Below are positions 45,879-56,277 of a stretch of DNA of 64,000 bases, in pieces. The stretch is from Devosia sp. Root685 (GTDB taxonomy: Bacteria > Pseudomonadota > Alphaproteobacteria > Rhizobiales > Devosiaceae): positions 1,113,436 through 1,177,435 of the forward strand of contig NZ_LMHK01000002.1 in NCBI RefSeq assembly GCF_001427875.1, written 5' to 3'. A model generated the notes under the pieces. It did not search any database. It worked only from the letters and a program-made list of their open reading frames with translations, and had not been told where the DNA came from. How positions within the stretch are numbered: position 1 is the first letter of the stretch; every line of letters starts with the position of its first letter. Both the position numbers and the translations under genes were made by a program.

Positions 45879-46862
45879 ATGACCGAATTCACCAATCTGC
45901 CCGACACCGATTACAAGGCACGCGACCTTTTCGGCATCGATACCGACATGGTGGTCAAGGGTTACAAAGAGCGCACCGACCACGTGCCGCCGATCGATCC
46001 GGATTATCTGTTCGACCGCAACACCACGCTTGCGATTTTGGCCGGCTTTGCCTTCAACCGCCGCGTCATGGTCCAGGGCTATCACGGCACCGGCAAGTCG
46101 ACCCATATCGAACAGGTCGCCGCCCGCCTCAACTGGCCGTTGGTCCGCGTCAATCTCGATAGCCACGTGAGCCGTATCGATCTCGTCGGCAAGGACGCTA
46201 TCGTCCTCAAGGACGGCAAGCAGATCACCGAATTCCGCGACGGCATCCTGCCTTGGGCCGTGCAGAACAATATCGCCCTCGTTTTTGACGAATACGACGC
46301 CGGCCGCCCGGACGTGATGTTCGTGATCCAGCGCGTGCTCGAACAGTCCGGCCGCCTGACGCTTCTCGACCAGAACCGCGTCATCGTGCCCCACCCGGCC
46401 TTCCGCCTGTTCTCGACCACCAATACCATTGGTCTCGGCGATACGTCGGGCCTCTATCATGGCACCCAGCAGATCAATCAGGGTCAGATGGACCGCTGGA
46501 GCCTTGTCACGACGCTCAACTACCTGCCCCACGACAAGGAAGTCGGCATTGTTCTCGCGAAGAACAAAGCCTTCACCGAAACCGAGAAGGGCAAGAAGCT
46601 GGTCTCCAACATGGTGCGCCTCGCGGACCTGACGCGCTCGGCCTTCATCAATGGCGATCTGTCGACCGTCATGTCGCCGCGCTCGGTCATCACCTGGGGC
46701 GAAAATACCCAAATTTTCGGTGGCGATGTCGGCTTCGCCTTCCGCCTGACCTTCCTCAACAAGTGCGACGAACTCGAACGCCCTGTGGTCGCCGAGTTCT
46801 ACCAGCGCGTGTTCGGCGAAGATCTGCCCGAATCCTCGGCCAATCTGGCCGTGACGGCTTAA
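45879..46862 (+). CDS. cobS: aerobic cobaltochelatase subunit CobS
   Basis: AAA+ motor subunit inserting Co2+ into hydrogenobyrinic acid a,c-diamide, in aerobic B12 synthesis. 327 residues; N-terminal [22 protein letters not shown], Walker [10 protein letters not shown] (67-75), Walker [13 protein letters not shown], ending [20 protein letters not shown] at 45879. CobT (chelatase) is downstream; CobN is not in the window. Confidence 0.96.
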   Translation: MTEFTNLPDTDYKARDLFGIDTDMVVKGYKERTDHVPPIDPDYLFDRNTTLAILAGFAFNRRVMVQGYHGTGKSTHIEQVAARLNWPLVRVNLDSHVSRIDLVGKDAIVLKDGKQITEFRDGILPWAVQNNIALVFDEYDAGRPDVMFVIQRVLEQSGRLTLLDQNRVIVPHPAFRLFSTTNTIGLGDTSGLYHGTQQINQGQMDRWSLVTTLNYLPHDKEVGIVLAKNKAFTETEKGKKLVSNMVRLADLTRSAFINGDLSTVMSPRSVITWGENTQIFGGDVGFAFRLTFLNKCDELERPVVAEFYQRVFGEDLPESSANLAVTA

Positions 46863-46866
46863 ATAC

Positions 46867-47022
46867 AAGGCCCCCTCACCCGCCGCTTTGCGGCGACCTC
46901 TCCCCCAAGGGGGACTTCGAATTGGCCCGCAGGGCAAATCGCTCCGGTGGAGCGATTTGAAATGAGAAGGCCATGAGAGCTATGCTCGAATGGCAGGCCC
47001 GCAGGGCCGGGTGAGGGGCCTT
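46867..47022. repeat. long intergenic inverted repeat between cobS and the methyltransferase
   Basis: AAGGCCCCCTCACCC at 46867 pairs with GGGTGAGGGGCCTT ending near 47022; the transcript would end in TTTTT after the second arm. An inner palindrome AAATCGCTCC/GGAGCGATTT is shared with 38034-38058. May terminate cobS transcription. Confidence 0.7.
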
Positions 47023-47044
47023 TTTCGCAACGGGAACAAATCCC

Positions 47045-47797
47045 ATGGCCCAGAACATCTACGATGATGCGGCCTTCTTCGAAGGCTACAGCCAGATTTC
47101 GCGCTCGCGACTGGGCCTTGCCGGCGCGCCCGAGTGGCGCGATGTGGAAGCCATGCTTCCTCCTCTGGCAGGCCTTAGCGTGCTGGACCTCGGCTGCGGT
47201 TTTGGTGCCTTCCCGCGCTATGCCGTCGAGCATGGCGCCGCCCGCGTTCATGGCGTCGATCTCTCCGCAAACATGCTGGCGACAGCCCGCGAGCGCTCCG
47301 GCGACATGCCGATCACCTATGAACAGGCCGACCTTGAAAGCTACGAGCCGGAGGCCGCCGCCTTCGATCTCGTCTATTCTGCGCTGGCCATCCATTACCT
47401 CGCCGATTTCGACCGCTTCTGCGCTATGGTCACGCGTGCCCTTGGCCCCAAGGGCGGCGACCTCGTCATCACGACCGAACACCCGGTCTGGGCCGCCCGC
47501 GCCGAACCCGATTTCCGCAGTGATCCCGACGGCACCCGCGTCTTCGCCTTCTACGATTATGCCGTGGAGGGCCCGCGCCAATCGAACTGGATTACCGAGG
47601 GCATCGTCAAATATCACCGCAAACTCTCGACCCTGATCATGACCATGCACCGCCATGGGCTCATGCTGCAGGCAATCGACGAATGGACGGCAACGGATGA
47701 GCGGATCGCCGCTAATCCCGCCTTGGTGGACGAGAAGACCCGCCCACAATTACTCCTATTGGCGGCGCATCTGGCGCCCTCTACCCACCGGACCTGA
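47045..47797 (+). CDS. class I SAM-dependent methyltransferase
   Basis: 250-residue methyltransferase with the Rossmann motif [17 protein letters not shown], then [15 protein letters not shown] and [28 protein letters not shown]. Substrate not inferable. Lies between cobS and cobT, after a long inverted repeat, and ends two bases before cobT. No B12-methyltransferase signature is seen. Confidence 0.88.
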   Translation: MAQNIYDDAAFFEGYSQISRSRLGLAGAPEWRDVEAMLPPLAGLSVLDLGCGFGAFPRYAVEHGAARVHGVDLSANMLATARERSGDMPITYEQADLESYEPEAAAFDLVYSALAIHYLADFDRFCAMVTRALGPKGGDLVITTEHPVWAARAEPDFRSDPDGTRVFAFYDYAVEGPRQSNWITEGIVKYHRKLSTLIMTMHRHGLMLQAIDEWTATDERIAANPALVDEKTRPQLLLLAAHLAPSTHRT

Positions 47798-47799
47798 CC

Positions 47800-49686
47800 A
47801 TGGCACAGCCCCCGCGCAGCAAGCCCAACAAGCCCGACCAGACCCAGGCCTTCAAATCGGCCATGGGCGCCACGGTGCGCGCCATCGGGGCCAAGGCCGA
47901 ACTCGAAGTCACTTTCACCGCCGACCGGCCGCTGCTGACTTCGGACAAGGCGCGTCTCGCCAATCTGCCGCGCTTGCCCACCAAGCGCGATATCGCCATT
48001 GCCCGCGGTCAGGGCGATGCCATGGCCATGCGGCTCGCCAGCCACGACCCTGATACGCACCGCAAGCGTAGCCCAATGGACCCGCAGGCCCGCGCCGCTT
48101 TCGATGCGTTGGAGCAAGCGCGTGTGGAGAGCCTTGGCGTCATCCGCATGCCCGGCATGTCGGGGAACATCCACGAAATGCTGGAAGACCGGCTTTTTCG
48201 TGCCAATTTCGCTGAGATCGACGACAAGAACGAAGCTCCGCTCGCCGAAGCGCTGGGACTGATGCTGCGCGAAAAGCTCGCCGGTGTCCCCGTGCCGCCC
48301 TCGGGCCATGCGCTGGTCGATCTCTGGCGCAAGGAAGTGGAAGCCAAGGCCTCGACCTCGATCGACAAGCTGCTCGCGACCTATGAGAACCAGGAAGATT
48401 TCTCCAAGGCCGTAAAAGCGGTGCTGCGCGACCTCAACCTGATCGCCGAAAGCGATATGGAAGACCCGGACGCGTCCGACGAGGACGACGCCAACGACAG
48501 CCAGCCCGAACAGGCGCAGGGCTCTGACCAGTCGCCCGAACAGGGCGAAGGCGAGAACGAGCAAGCTGAGAGCGAAGAAGACCAGCAGTCGGGCGAAAGC
48601 GAAGAAACCGGCGATGTCGAAGGCATGGAAGCCGACATGGCCGATGTCGACGACGACGCCGAGGCAGAAGCCGGCGAAGACGCGCCCATGCCGCCTCCGG
48701 CCAAGGACGGCGGCGAGCGCCTGTCCAACCAGTTCCAGTACAAGGTTTTCACCACAAAATTCGACGAAGTGGTGAAGGCGGCCGAGCTTTGCCCGCCCGA
48801 CGAACTCGATCAGTTGCGCAGCCTTCTCGACAAGCAGCTCGAAAACCTCGCCGGTGCCGTCGCGCGCCTCGCCAACAAGCTGCAGCGCCGCCTGATGGCC
48901 AAGCAAAACCGCTCGTGGCAGTTCGACCTCGAAGAGGGCCTCCTCGATACCGCACGCCTCACCCGCGTCGTTACCGACCCCATGCAGGCCCTCAGCTTCA
49001 AGGTCGAGAACGATACCGATTTCCGCGACACCATCGTCACGCTGCTGATCGATAATTCCGGCTCGATGCGCGGGCGCCCGATCACCATTGCGGCCATCTG
49101 CGGCGACATTCTTGCCCGCACGCTGGAGCGTTGCGGCGTCAAGGTGGAAATCCTCGGCTTTACCACCCGCGCCTGGAAGGGCGGCAAGAGCCGTGAAGCC
49201 TGGCTCGAGGCCAATCGTCCGGCCAATCCCGGCCGCGTCAACGACGTGCGCCACATCATCTACAAGGCCGCCGACGAGCCATGGCGCCATGCACGGCGCA
49301 ATCTTGGCCTGATGATGCGCGAGGGCCTTCTCAAGGAAAACATCGACGGCGAAGCGCTCGAATGGGCACGCAAGCGCCTGATGGCCCGCCCCGAGCAGCG
49401 CCGCATCCTCATGGTGATTTCCGACGGCGCGCCGGTCGATGACTCGACCCAGTCGGTCAATGCCGGCAATTATCTCGAAGCCCACCTCCGGCAGGTGATC
49501 GAAGACATCGAAACCCGCTCGCCAATCCAGCTCGTCGCTGTCGGCATCGGCCACGACGTGACGCGCTACTATCGTCGCGCCGTCACCCTACTCGACGCAG
49601 AAGAGCTCGCCGGCGCCCTGACCGACGAATTGGCCGCGCTCTTCGATGAAGAAATGCCTGGGCCCGCAAGGCGGCGCGGTCGCTGA
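47800..49686 (+). CDS. cobT: aerobic cobaltochelatase subunit CobT
   Basis: 628-residue chelatase component. N-terminal part with [18 protein letters not shown], a very acidic middle (about 225-290, Glu/Asp/Gln-rich) and a C-terminal von Willebrand A-type metal-binding domain with [11 protein letters not shown] at about 415. The stop overlaps the next gene by one base (TGATG). Confidence 0.95.
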   Translation: MAQPPRSKPNKPDQTQAFKSAMGATVRAIGAKAELEVTFTADRPLLTSDKARLANLPRLPTKRDIAIARGQGDAMAMRLASHDPDTHRKRSPMDPQARAAFDALEQARVESLGVIRMPGMSGNIHEMLEDRLFRANFAEIDDKNEAPLAEALGLMLREKLAGVPVPPSGHALVDLWRKEVEAKASTSIDKLLATYENQEDFSKAVKAVLRDLNLIAESDMEDPDASDEDDANDSQPEQAQGSDQSPEQGEGENEQAESEEDQQSGESEETGDVEGMEADMADVDDDAEAEAGEDAPMPPPAKDGGERLSNQFQYKVFTTKFDEVVKAAELCPPDELDQLRSLLDKQLENLAGAVARLANKLQRRLMAKQNRSWQFDLEEGLLDTARLTRVVTDPMQALSFKVENDTDFRDTIVTLLIDNSGSMRGRPITIAAICGDILARTLERCGVKVEILGFTTRAWKGGKSREAWLEANRPANPGRVNDVRHIIYKAADEPWRHARRNLGLMMREGLLKENIDGEALEWARKRLMARPEQRRILMVISDGAPVDDSTQSVNAGNYLEAHLRQVIEDIETRSPIQLVAVGIGHDVTRYYRRAVTLLDAEELAGALTDELAALFDEEMPGPARRRGR

Positions 49687-50675
49687 TGCTGCGGCGCTGG
49701 GCCCCGATAGCCTTCGTTGCGCTATTCGCCCAGCCGGCTCTCGCGGTCGATGTCACCGTGACATCGGCCCAGGTCAGCCGTTTCAAGGGCGTCGGGCTCG
49801 ATCAGCCGGTCGATAAGCTCATTTTTCGCGGCGGCCTGACGCTGCAATCGCAGGACGACATGTTCGGCGGCCTTTCGAGCGCCACCGTGACCGGCCCGGA
49901 TCAAAATATCGCCTTCGTGAGCGATCGCGGGCAGTTTGTCTCGGGAAAACTCGCCTATGATCAGGAGGATCGTCTGCTGAGCCTGATCGGGGTCACCATG
50001 GACCCGATCCAGAATTCTGCAGGCGCGCCCCTGCCCCGCCAATATGCGCGGGATGCCGAGGGCATGGATACGGTTTATCGCGATGGCGTGCCGGTCGCCG
50101 TCCGCGTCAGTTTTGAAAACCTCACCCGCGTCGCCGATTTCGCCATTACCGACAGCCGCCCCGGGGGCCCGGCCCGCGAAATCTCCATTCCCGATTGGCT
50201 GAGCGATCTTCGGACCAACAAGTCCCTCGAAACCATCTGCATCGCCCCGCCCGCTTCGCCCATTGCCGGCTCTACGCTTTTGCTGACCGAAGAAGCGCTC
50301 GACGAGAACGGCAATCACCGTGGTCATTTTCTCGGCCAAAACGACAAGGGTCCGGTGGCCTATGTCAACTCGCCCGTCGTCAATCCCACCGACTGCGCTT
50401 TCCTCCCGAATGGCGATCTCCTCGTGCTCGAACGCGGCGTCGCGCTCTTCAGCTTCGTCATGAACCTCCGCCGCGTCCCCGCCGCCGAGGTGCGCCCTGG
50501 CAATCTCATGGCCGGCGAACTCCTCCTGTCTGCCGAGGGCGCCGAGATCGACAATATGGAATCGATCATGGTGCACGTAACGCCGGGCGGCGAGACCCGG
50601 ATTTTTATGGGCTCGGACAACAATTTCAACGACTGGCAGCGGCAATTGTTGCTGGAGTTTTCGTTGGCGGAGTAG
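49686..50675 (+). CDS. secreted esterase-like protein of the phytase family
   Basis: 329-residue exported protein. Signal [20 protein letters not shown], then a beta-propeller-like domain with GGLTLQSQDDMFGGLSSATV, RDAEGMDTVYRDG, and ETICIAPPASPIAGSTLLLTE. It matches the esterase-like activity of phytase family (PF13449). The substrate is unknown. ATG overlaps the cobT stop. Confidence 0.8.
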   Translation: MLRRWAPIAFVALFAQPALAVDVTVTSAQVSRFKGVGLDQPVDKLIFRGGLTLQSQDDMFGGLSSATVTGPDQNIAFVSDRGQFVSGKLAYDQEDRLLSLIGVTMDPIQNSAGAPLPRQYARDAEGMDTVYRDGVPVAVRVSFENLTRVADFAITDSRPGGPAREISIPDWLSDLRTNKSLETICIAPPASPIAGSTLLLTEEALDENGNHRGHFLGQNDKGPVAYVNSPVVNPTDCAFLPNGDLLVLERGVALFSFVMNLRRVPAAEVRPGNLMAGELLLSAEGAEIDNMESIMVHVTPGGETRIFMGSDNNFNDWQRQLLLEFSLAE

Positions 50676-50696
50676 CAGCCCCAGGCACCGGCCCTA

Positions 50697-50852
50697 CCCT
50701 CGCCCCTTGAGGGAGAGGGACCGAATAATCTGCGTTCAGCAGATTATTCAGGGTGAGGGGTATCCCTCCTCCGCAGAGGAGCGAATTGGGCGCAAGCAAG
50801 AATACCCCTCATCCGCCCTACGGGCACCTTCTCCCTCAAGGGGAGAAGGGAA
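50697..50852. repeat. intergenic multi-hairpin repeat, family C (inverted copy)
   Basis: Same hairpins as at 30294-30472 in the opposite orientation: CCCTCGCCCCTTGAGGGAGAGGG, AATAATCTGC..GCAGATTATT, then CCCCTCATCCGCCC and CCTTCTCCCTCAAGGGGAGAAGG. Lies between the esterase stop and secA stop. Confidence 0.75.
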
Positions 50853-50870
50853 ACCGAGCGTGTGAAAACA

Positions 50871-50898
50871 AAAAAGGACTCCGGAAATCCCGGAGCCC
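50871..50898 (-). terminator. rho-independent terminator after secA
   Basis: On the minus strand GGGCTCCGG/CCGGAGTCC stem followed by TTTTTT, 22 bp past the secA stop codon. Confidence 0.75.
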
Positions 50899-50919
50899 AA
50901 ATTCCAGAACCCTAAGCGC

Positions 50920-53619
50920 TTACACGAACGCGCCGTGGCAGTGCTTGACCTTTTTGCCCGAACCGCAGGGGCAAGGCGCATTGCGCGACAGGCCGACCAA
51001 GAGTTTCGGATCGAGCGGCGCGAGAGCCCCGACGTCGGAATCGTCACCCACGGCGTCATTTTCGCCCGTCGTCGGGTCGATATGGGTCGTCGCCAACAGA
51101 GCCGGATCGATGGCCGGGGTCGGCTCAGGACGCACCTGGATTTCGATATGACCCATCTGCGTGGTCACGAGTTCGCGGAGGTTTACGAGGAGGGCCTGGA
51201 ATAGCTCATAGGCTTCCTGCTTGTATTCGGTCAGCGGATCGCGCTGGGCGATACCGCGCCAGCCGACGACCTTGGAGAGGTGGTCGAGCATCACGAGATG
51301 CTCGCGCCAGAGACCATCGATCGACTGCAGCAGGATGGACTTTTCCACCTGCCGCATGACCGCGCCATACTTCTCCGTCTTGGCCGCGATGACCCCGTCG
51401 GCCGCCTCGCGAATGCGGGTCTCGACCGTTTCGGCCTCGATGCCCTCTTGCTTGGCCCATTCGCTGACCGGCGCTTCGACATTGAGATAGGTCTTGGCGG
51501 CGGCTTCGAGCTGCTCGGTCTTCCACTGTTCGGGATAGGAGCGCGCGGGAATGGCCTTGGAGACGATATTGTCGACCACGTCGTGACGCATCTCGGCAAT
51601 GGTCTCGCTGACGTCCTCGGCATCCATGAATTCGAGGCGCTGTTCGAAGATCACCTTGCGCTGATCGTTCATCACGTCGTCGTATTTGAGGATGTTCTTG
51701 CGGATGTCGAAGTTGCGCGACTCGACCTTGCCCTGGGCGCGTTCGATAGCCTTGGTCACCCATGGGTGAGTGATGCTTTCGCCCTGTTCCAGCCCGAGCT
51801 TGCCCAGCATGGAATCCATCGATTCCACCGGGAAGATGCGCATCAGGTCGTCCTGCAGCGACAGGTAGAACTTCGAGTGGCCCGGATCGCCCTGACGACC
51901 CGAACGGCCGCGCAACTGATTGTCGATACGGCGAGATTCATGCCGCTCCGTGCCGATCACCATCAGGCCGCCGGCAGCCAGCGCCTTCTGCTTTTCTTCG
52001 GCAATGGTCGCCTTGATCTCGGCGATCTTGGCCTCGCGTGCCGCGCCCTCAAGTTCGCCCGCCTCGCGCTCGATGCGCATTTCGAGATTACCGCCGAGCT
52101 GAATGTCGGTACCGCGACCAGCCATATTGGTGGCGATAGTGATGGCGCCCGGCAGGCCCGCATCGGCGACGATGAAGGCTTCCTGCTCGTGGTGGCGAGC
52201 GTTGAGCACGTTCATCTGGCCAACGTTCTTCTTGCGAAGAATGTCAGCCAGCATTTCCGATTTTTCAATGGACGTCGTGCCCACGAGCACCGGCTGGCCG
52301 CGCTCTTGGCATTCCTTGATCAATTCCGCGATCGCGTCGAATTTTTCCGCCGCCGTGCGATAGATCGCATCGTCTTCGTCGATACGCTGCACCGGCAGGT
52401 TGGTCGGAATGGTGACGACCCCGAGGCTATAGATGTCGGCGAATTCTTCCGCTTCCGTCGCCGCCGTACCGGTCATGCCGGCGAGCTTTTCATAAAGGCG
52501 GAAATAGTTCTGGAAGGTGATCGAGGCCAGCGTCTGGTTTTCCGACTGGATTTTGACGCGTTCCTTAGCTTCCAGCGCCTGATGCAGGCCCTCGGAATAG
52601 CGACGGCCCGGCATCATGCGGCCCGAGAATTCGTCGATGATCACCACTTCGCCGCCTTCGGGCGTATCGCGGGTGATGTAATCCTTGTCCTTGCGGAAGA
52701 GCTTGTGCGCGCGCAGCGCCGAATTGGCATGATGCACCAGCGCGACGTTTTCGACGTCATACATCGAGGAGCTCTTGAGGAGCCCCGCTTCGGCAAGCGC
52801 TGCTTCGAGCTTTTCGACGCCCTGGTCGGTAAAGGTCGCGGCGCGATGCTTTTCGTCGAGTTCGAAATCGCCTTCCCCGATGATCGGCATCAGCGCGTCG
52901 ATCTTGATATACAGTTCGGACCGGTCTTCGGAGGGGCCGGAGATGATCAGCGGCGTACGGGCTTCATCGACAAGGATGGAGTCGACTTCGTCGACGATGG
53001 CGAAGGAGTGGCCGCGCTGCACCATCTGGGCGCGCGAATACTTCATATTATCGCGCAGATAATCGAAGCCGAATTCGTTATTGGTGCCGTAGGTGATGTC
53101 GGCCGCATAGTTTTCGCGGCGCTGCTGGTCGGTCAGGCCATGAACGATAATGCCGGTCGAAAGCCCGAGGAAATTGTAGATCTGCCCCATCCAGCCGGCG
53201 TCGCGGCGGGCGAGATAGTCGTTGACGGTCACGACGTGCACGCCTTTGCCCGCGAGCGCATTGAGATAGACCGCGAGGGTCGCGACCAGCGTCTTGCCTT
53301 CACCAGTGCGCATTTCGGCGATGGCGCGATCGTTGAGCACCATGCCCCCGATCAGCTGCACGTCGAAGTGGCGCATGCCGAGCACGCGCTTACTCGCTTC
53401 ACGAACAGTTGCGAAGGCCGGCACGATCAGGTCGTCAATGCTGGCGCCCTTTTCGAGCTGGGCCCTGAATTCAACGGTACGAGCTTTCAGCTCGTCGTCG
53501 GTGAGCTTGGCGAGTTCGGGCTCCAGCGCATTGATCGCAGCGACCTTGCCCTGGTAGCGCTTGACCTGCCGATCCGACGGCGATCCGAAAATCCGCCGGG
53601 CGAGCGCAGCTAGAGCCAT
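50920..53619 (-). CDS. secA: preprotein translocase ATPase SecA
   Basis: ATP-driven motor of Sec export. 899 residues; motor domains with [20 protein letters not shown] (Walker A), [14 protein letters not shown] (Walker B), and C-terminal zinc finger [14 protein letters not shown]. Start is set at ATG 53619 because AAGGATG lies at the right distance; an ATG three codons upstream is possible but would be immediately against its site. Divergent from the PpiC gene, 453 bp away. Confidence 0.97.
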   Translation of the reverse strand: MALAALARRIFGSPSDRQVKRYQGKVAAINALEPELAKLTDDELKARTVEFRAQLEKGASIDDLIVPAFATVREASKRVLGMRHFDVQLIGGMVLNDRAIAEMRTGEGKTLVATLAVYLNALAGKGVHVVTVNDYLARRDAGWMGQIYNFLGLSTGIIVHGLTDQQRRENYAADITYGTNNEFGFDYLRDNMKYSRAQMVQRGHSFAIVDEVDSILVDEARTPLIISGPSEDRSELYIKIDALMPIIGEGDFELDEKHRAATFTDQGVEKLEAALAEAGLLKSSSMYDVENVALVHHANSALRAHKLFRKDKDYITRDTPEGGEVVIIDEFSGRMMPGRRYSEGLHQALEAKERVKIQSENQTLASITFQNYFRLYEKLAGMTGTAATEAEEFADIYSLGVVTIPTNLPVQRIDEDDAIYRTAAEKFDAIAELIKECQERGQPVLVGTTSIEKSEMLADILRKKNVGQMNVLNARHHEQEAFIVADAGLPGAITIATNMAGRGTDIQLGGNLEMRIEREAGELEGAAREAKIAEIKATIAEEKQKALAAGGLMVIGTERHESRRIDNQLRGRSGRQGDPGHSKFYLSLQDDLMRIFPVESMDSMLGKLGLEQGESITHPWVTKAIERAQGKVESRNFDIRKNILKYDDVMNDQRKVIFEQRLEFMDAEDVSETIAEMRHDVVDNIVSKAIPARSYPEQWKTEQLEAAAKTYLNVEAPVSEWAKQEGIEAETVETRIREAADGVIAAKTEKYGAVMRQVEKSILLQSIDGLWREHLVMLDHLSKVVGWRGIAQRDPLTEYKQEAYELFQALLVNLRELVTTQMGHIEIQVRPEPTPAIDPALLATTHIDPTTGENDAVGDDSDVGALAPLDPKLLVGLSRNAPCPCGSGKKVKHCHGAFV

Positions 53620-54072
53620 TCGTGTCATCCTTCAAATTCAGTGGCGTGGCGAAAGGGGCGGGCGGCTTGCTTGAGAGCGTTTTCGAACCCGGACCCCCCT
53701 CTGGTTCAGCGAACCAATGGAATGCTCCGGGGGCGCCAGCGGCCCATCTCGCCTCGTCACAACTCTGGGAGGCCTTTTTGGCTCCCCGTGTGGATTGATC
53801 CGTGGAGGACAAGGGCCGGTGCGGCAACCATGCTCCACGCTTTGAAAAAGCGGCTGAGATGTAAGAGTGAGGGGGTGTCTTGTCAATGTTGGCGAAATGG
53901 GCGACACCTCAGGCGCATGGCGGATGAGGCCTTTCCCAAGGCCGACCGAAAGCTGCCCGAAACCGGCACAATTTGGCCCCCTTGTTGTGTGAGGCACGGC
54001 ACTTTCCGGGCCCGCCGCCCCGTTTGATCATGCCCGGCCCCCTCGGACCGGCCAAGGAGATCCAGGACGCTC
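53620..54072. other. 453-bp intergenic region between secA and the PpiC gene
   Basis: No gene seen. Holds a perfect 6-bp inverted repeat TGGTTC AGC GAACCA at 53702-53716 and presumably both divergent promoters. Some plus-strand frames run through it without a start-site pattern and look random. Confidence 0.5.
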
Positions 54073-54999
54073 ATGATGAAGCTTTCCTCGCGCCTGTTGC
54101 GCACCATCTGTCTTGCAGCGCTTCTCGGCGCCGCGCCTGCTATCGGCAGTTTCGCCCAGGAAGCCCCTGCCCCGGCGGCCGCAGAAGTGGCGCCTGAAAC
54201 CGTCGTCGCAACCGTTGGTGGGGAATCCATCACCGAAGCCGATCTCAGCTTTGCCGCCGAAGACCTGGCCCAGGACCTCGCGCAGATGCCGGCCCCTGAG
54301 CGCCGCGCCTTTTTGCTGCGCGTCCTTATCGACATGAAGGTTATGGCCGGCGCCGCCAAGACCGCGGGCATGGACCAGACCGAACTTTTCGCCCAGCGCC
54401 TCAACTATCTCAAGGAACGCGCCCTGCGCCGCGCCTACTTTGCCGACGCCATTGCCGGCCAGGTGACCGAGGAAGCCGTGCGCGCCGACTACGACAAGTT
54501 CGTCGCCGATTTCAAGCCGGCCGAAGAAGTCCACGCCCGTCACATCCTCGTCGAAACCAAGGAAGAGGCTGACGCCATCAAGGCCGAACTCGATACCGGC
54601 GGCGATTTCGCCACCATCGCGCAGGAAAAGTCGATCGATCCGGGTTCAGGCGCCAATGGCGGCGATCTCGGCTTCTTTTCCAAGGGCATGATGGTCCCCG
54701 AATTTGAAACCGCCGCCTTCGCGCTCGCCAATCCGGGCGATGTCTCGGCTCCCGTGCAGTCCCAGTTCGGCTGGCACATCATCAAGCTCGACGAAAAGCG
54801 GGAATCGAGCCCGCCGGCTTTCGAACAGATCGCCCCGCAAATCCAGCAGCAGGTGCTGATGCGCGTCTTCAACGAAAAGGTCGAAGAACTGATGGCCGGC
54901 GTCACCATCGACGTCACCGATCCCGAGCTCAAGGCCGCCATGGACGCCCAGGATGCCGCCCAGGCAACCCCCGCCGAAGGCGAAGCCGCACAGCAGTAA
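54073..54999 (+). CDS. periplasmic PpiC-type peptidyl-prolyl isomerase
   Basis: 308-residue exported parvulin. Signal peptide ends near GSFAQE; N-terminal SurA-like helical region; PpiC domain with EVHARHILVETKEEADAIKA, GGDLGFFSKGMMVPEFETAA and FGWHIIKLDEKR at about 155-250; acidic, Ala-rich tail. Probably folds outer-membrane proteins. GGACGCTC precedes the ATG at 54073 (ATG at 54076 equally possible). Divergent from secA; followed by a terminator. Confidence 0.9.
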   Translation: MMKLSSRLLRTICLAALLGAAPAIGSFAQEAPAPAAAEVAPETVVATVGGESITEADLSFAAEDLAQDLAQMPAPERRAFLLRVLIDMKVMAGAAKTAGMDQTELFAQRLNYLKERALRRAYFADAIAGQVTEEAVRADYDKFVADFKPAEEVHARHILVETKEEADAIKAELDTGGDFATIAQEKSIDPGSGANGGDLGFFSKGMMVPEFETAAFALANPGDVSAPVQSQFGWHIIKLDEKRESSPPAFEQIAPQIQQQVLMRVFNEKVEELMAGVTIDVTDPELKAAMDAQDAAQATPAEGEAAQQ

Positions 55000-55019
55000 T
55001 TTTGGTTTTTGGAATTTCG

Positions 55020-55050
55020 GGCCACCCGGTTTCGACTGGGTGGCCTTTTT
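55020..55050 (+). terminator. rho-independent terminator after the PpiC gene
   Basis: GGCCACCC/GGGTGGCC with a 10-base loop and TTTTTGTTTT, 21 bp past the stop. Confidence 0.85.
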
Positions 55051-55097
55051 GTTTTGGAAGGACGTATCGGCACGTACCGGAGTCGTCTCTCCCCTCG

Positions 55098-55167
55098 GCG
55101 TCATTCCCGCGAAAGCGGGAATCTCCGTTTAGCGAGGCAGAGATTCCCGCTTTCGCGGGAATGACGC
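55098..55167. repeat. REP-like palindrome pair, family B
   Basis: GCGTCATTCCCGCGAAAGCG at the left, and the reverse complement at the right end (ATTCCCGCTTTCGCGGGAATGACGC positions 55143-55167); each unit folds. Between convergent PpiC and tetR genes. Confidence 0.85.
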
Positions 55168-55194
55168 GGAGAGAGAATGGAAGGCCGGGGTGCC

Positions 55195-55818
55195 CTATGC
55201 CTTCCGCTGATACCCCGCGCATCCCATCAGCACTCCATCAACCACCCCGTCGATAGCCTTCATCGCTTCCTCGACCCGCCCGATAAGAAGTTGGTGCCAA
55301 GCGAAGGACACGATCATGTCGACGATCAATTCGCCGTTCACGTCTTGAGAGACCTCGCCACGCGCCTTGGCGCGGTCCACGATCACCGCCGTCGCCTTTT
55401 TGCGCTCGGCCTGATAGGCGAACAGCACCGCAGCGGCATCCGGATCGCTCTGCGCTTCGGCAATGATCGCGCGATAGACCACGCCGCAAAGGCTGTCTTT
55501 CCAGAAACCGAGCAGGTGGTTTTCAAGGAGAGCCACGAGGTCGCCACGCAGCGTGCCCGTATCGGGAAAGCCGCGCGCATTCTTGAAGCGCTGATAGACA
55601 TCGAGCATCAGCGCGGTGCGATTGGGCCACCAGCGGTAGATGGTTGGCTTGCCGGCCCGGGCGCGACGCGCCACCGCCTCGATGGAAAAGCCGCCTATGC
55701 CGCTCTCCTGCAGCACGGTTTCGGCCGCATCGAGAATGGCCTCCTGGCTCGCGGGATTCCGCCGCGCGCCAATCGAGCGGCGGGCGCCCTCGTCTGTGTC
55801 TTCAATGCTCGTTTCCAT
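55195..55818 (-). CDS. TetR/AcrR-family transcriptional repressor
   Basis: 207 residues. N-terminal HTH: ILDAAETVLQESGIGGFSIE, then VARRARAGKPTIYRWWPNRTALML (recognition helix). C-terminal ligand domain of unknown specificity. The start ATG 55818 has no strong ribosome site. Divergent from a small membrane protein gene, with two operator-like repeats in the 99-bp space between, so it probably represses that gene and itself. Confidence 0.92.
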   Translation of the reverse strand: METSIEDTDEGARRSIGARRNPASQEAILDAAETVLQESGIGGFSIEAVARRARAGKPTIYRWWPNRTALMLDVYQRFKNARGFPDTGTLRGDLVALLENHLLGFWKDSLCGVVYRAIIAEAQSDPDAAAVLFAYQAERKKATAVIVDRAKARGEVSQDVNGELIVDMIVSFAWHQLLIGRVEEAMKAIDGVVDGVLMGCAGYQRKA

Positions 55819-55857
55819 GGCTCTCTATATGGGACAAAAATATCCCAAAGAAAAGAC

Positions 55858-55904
55858 TTGAACGAAACGGCTCGTTTCGATACATAACGGAACGTACCGT
55901 TTCG
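55858..55904 (+). promoter_or_regulatory. promoter with two tandem TetR-like operators
   Basis: Plus-strand TTGAAC (55858-55863), 17 bp, TACATA (55881-55886). Operator 1, CGAAACG GCT CGTTTCG (55863-55879), lies exactly in the spacer and is a perfect palindrome; operator 2, CGGAACG TAC CGTTTCG (55888-55904), lies just after the -10. The two copies share 17 of 21 bases and are 25 bp apart. A bound repressor would block polymerase. Confidence 0.75.
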
Positions 55905-55917
55905 ATAGAGGTCTAAA

Positions 55918-56148
55918 ATGCCCTTCTCCGCCCGTGCCCGTATGGCCCTGCTTATGACCTTCGCGGTCTATCCCGTCGTCGTCGTTTACGCTGGTATCGT
56001 TGCTGCCTTCACTCCCGGCTGGGAATTCTGGCAGCGCAGCCTGATCCTCGTGCCCTTCATGGCGTCCACCATCGTCTTCTTCATCGTGCCTTTCATCCAG
56101 ACCCGCTTTGGCGCCTTCATCGCCGGCAAGAAGAAGGCTTTGGCCTGA
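55918..56148 (+). CDS. small membrane protein under TetR control
   Basis: 76 residues with two membrane helices (about 9-32 and 41-60) and a basic tail (IAGKKKALA). No family recognised by eye. It is the obvious target of the adjacent TetR and its operators: it may be a transporter accessory, stress or permeability protein. GAGGTC in front of ATG 55918 is a moderate ribosome site. A terminator follows. Confidence 0.8.
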   Translation: MPFSARARMALLMTFAVYPVVVVYAGIVAAFTPGWEFWQRSLILVPFMASTIVFFIVPFIQTRFGAFIAGKKKALA

Positions 56149-56169
56149 ACCCTAGAAAGACCGCCGTTC

Positions 56170-56192
56170 AAAAGGCTCCACCGGAGCCTTTT
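56170..56192 (+). terminator. rho-independent terminator after the small membrane gene
   Basis: AAAAGGCTCC/GGAGCCTTTT, 10-bp stem, 3-base loop, 21 bp after the stop codon. Confidence 0.8.
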
Positions 56193-56277
56193 GGCCTTCG
56201 GCACACGGCAAAGCTTGCGCCCGCCACACCTTTGAGGCACACCAAAATCCTCGTTTGCCTCTTCAAGGTTTTGCGCC

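Noticed and set aside
47614..49554. 646-codon minus-strand frame opposite cobT
   Set aside because: Antisense shadow; no domain and no ribosome site.
51280..53613. 777-codon plus-strand frame opposite secA
   Set aside because: Antisense shadow of secA; GC-rich genomes commonly give such frames.
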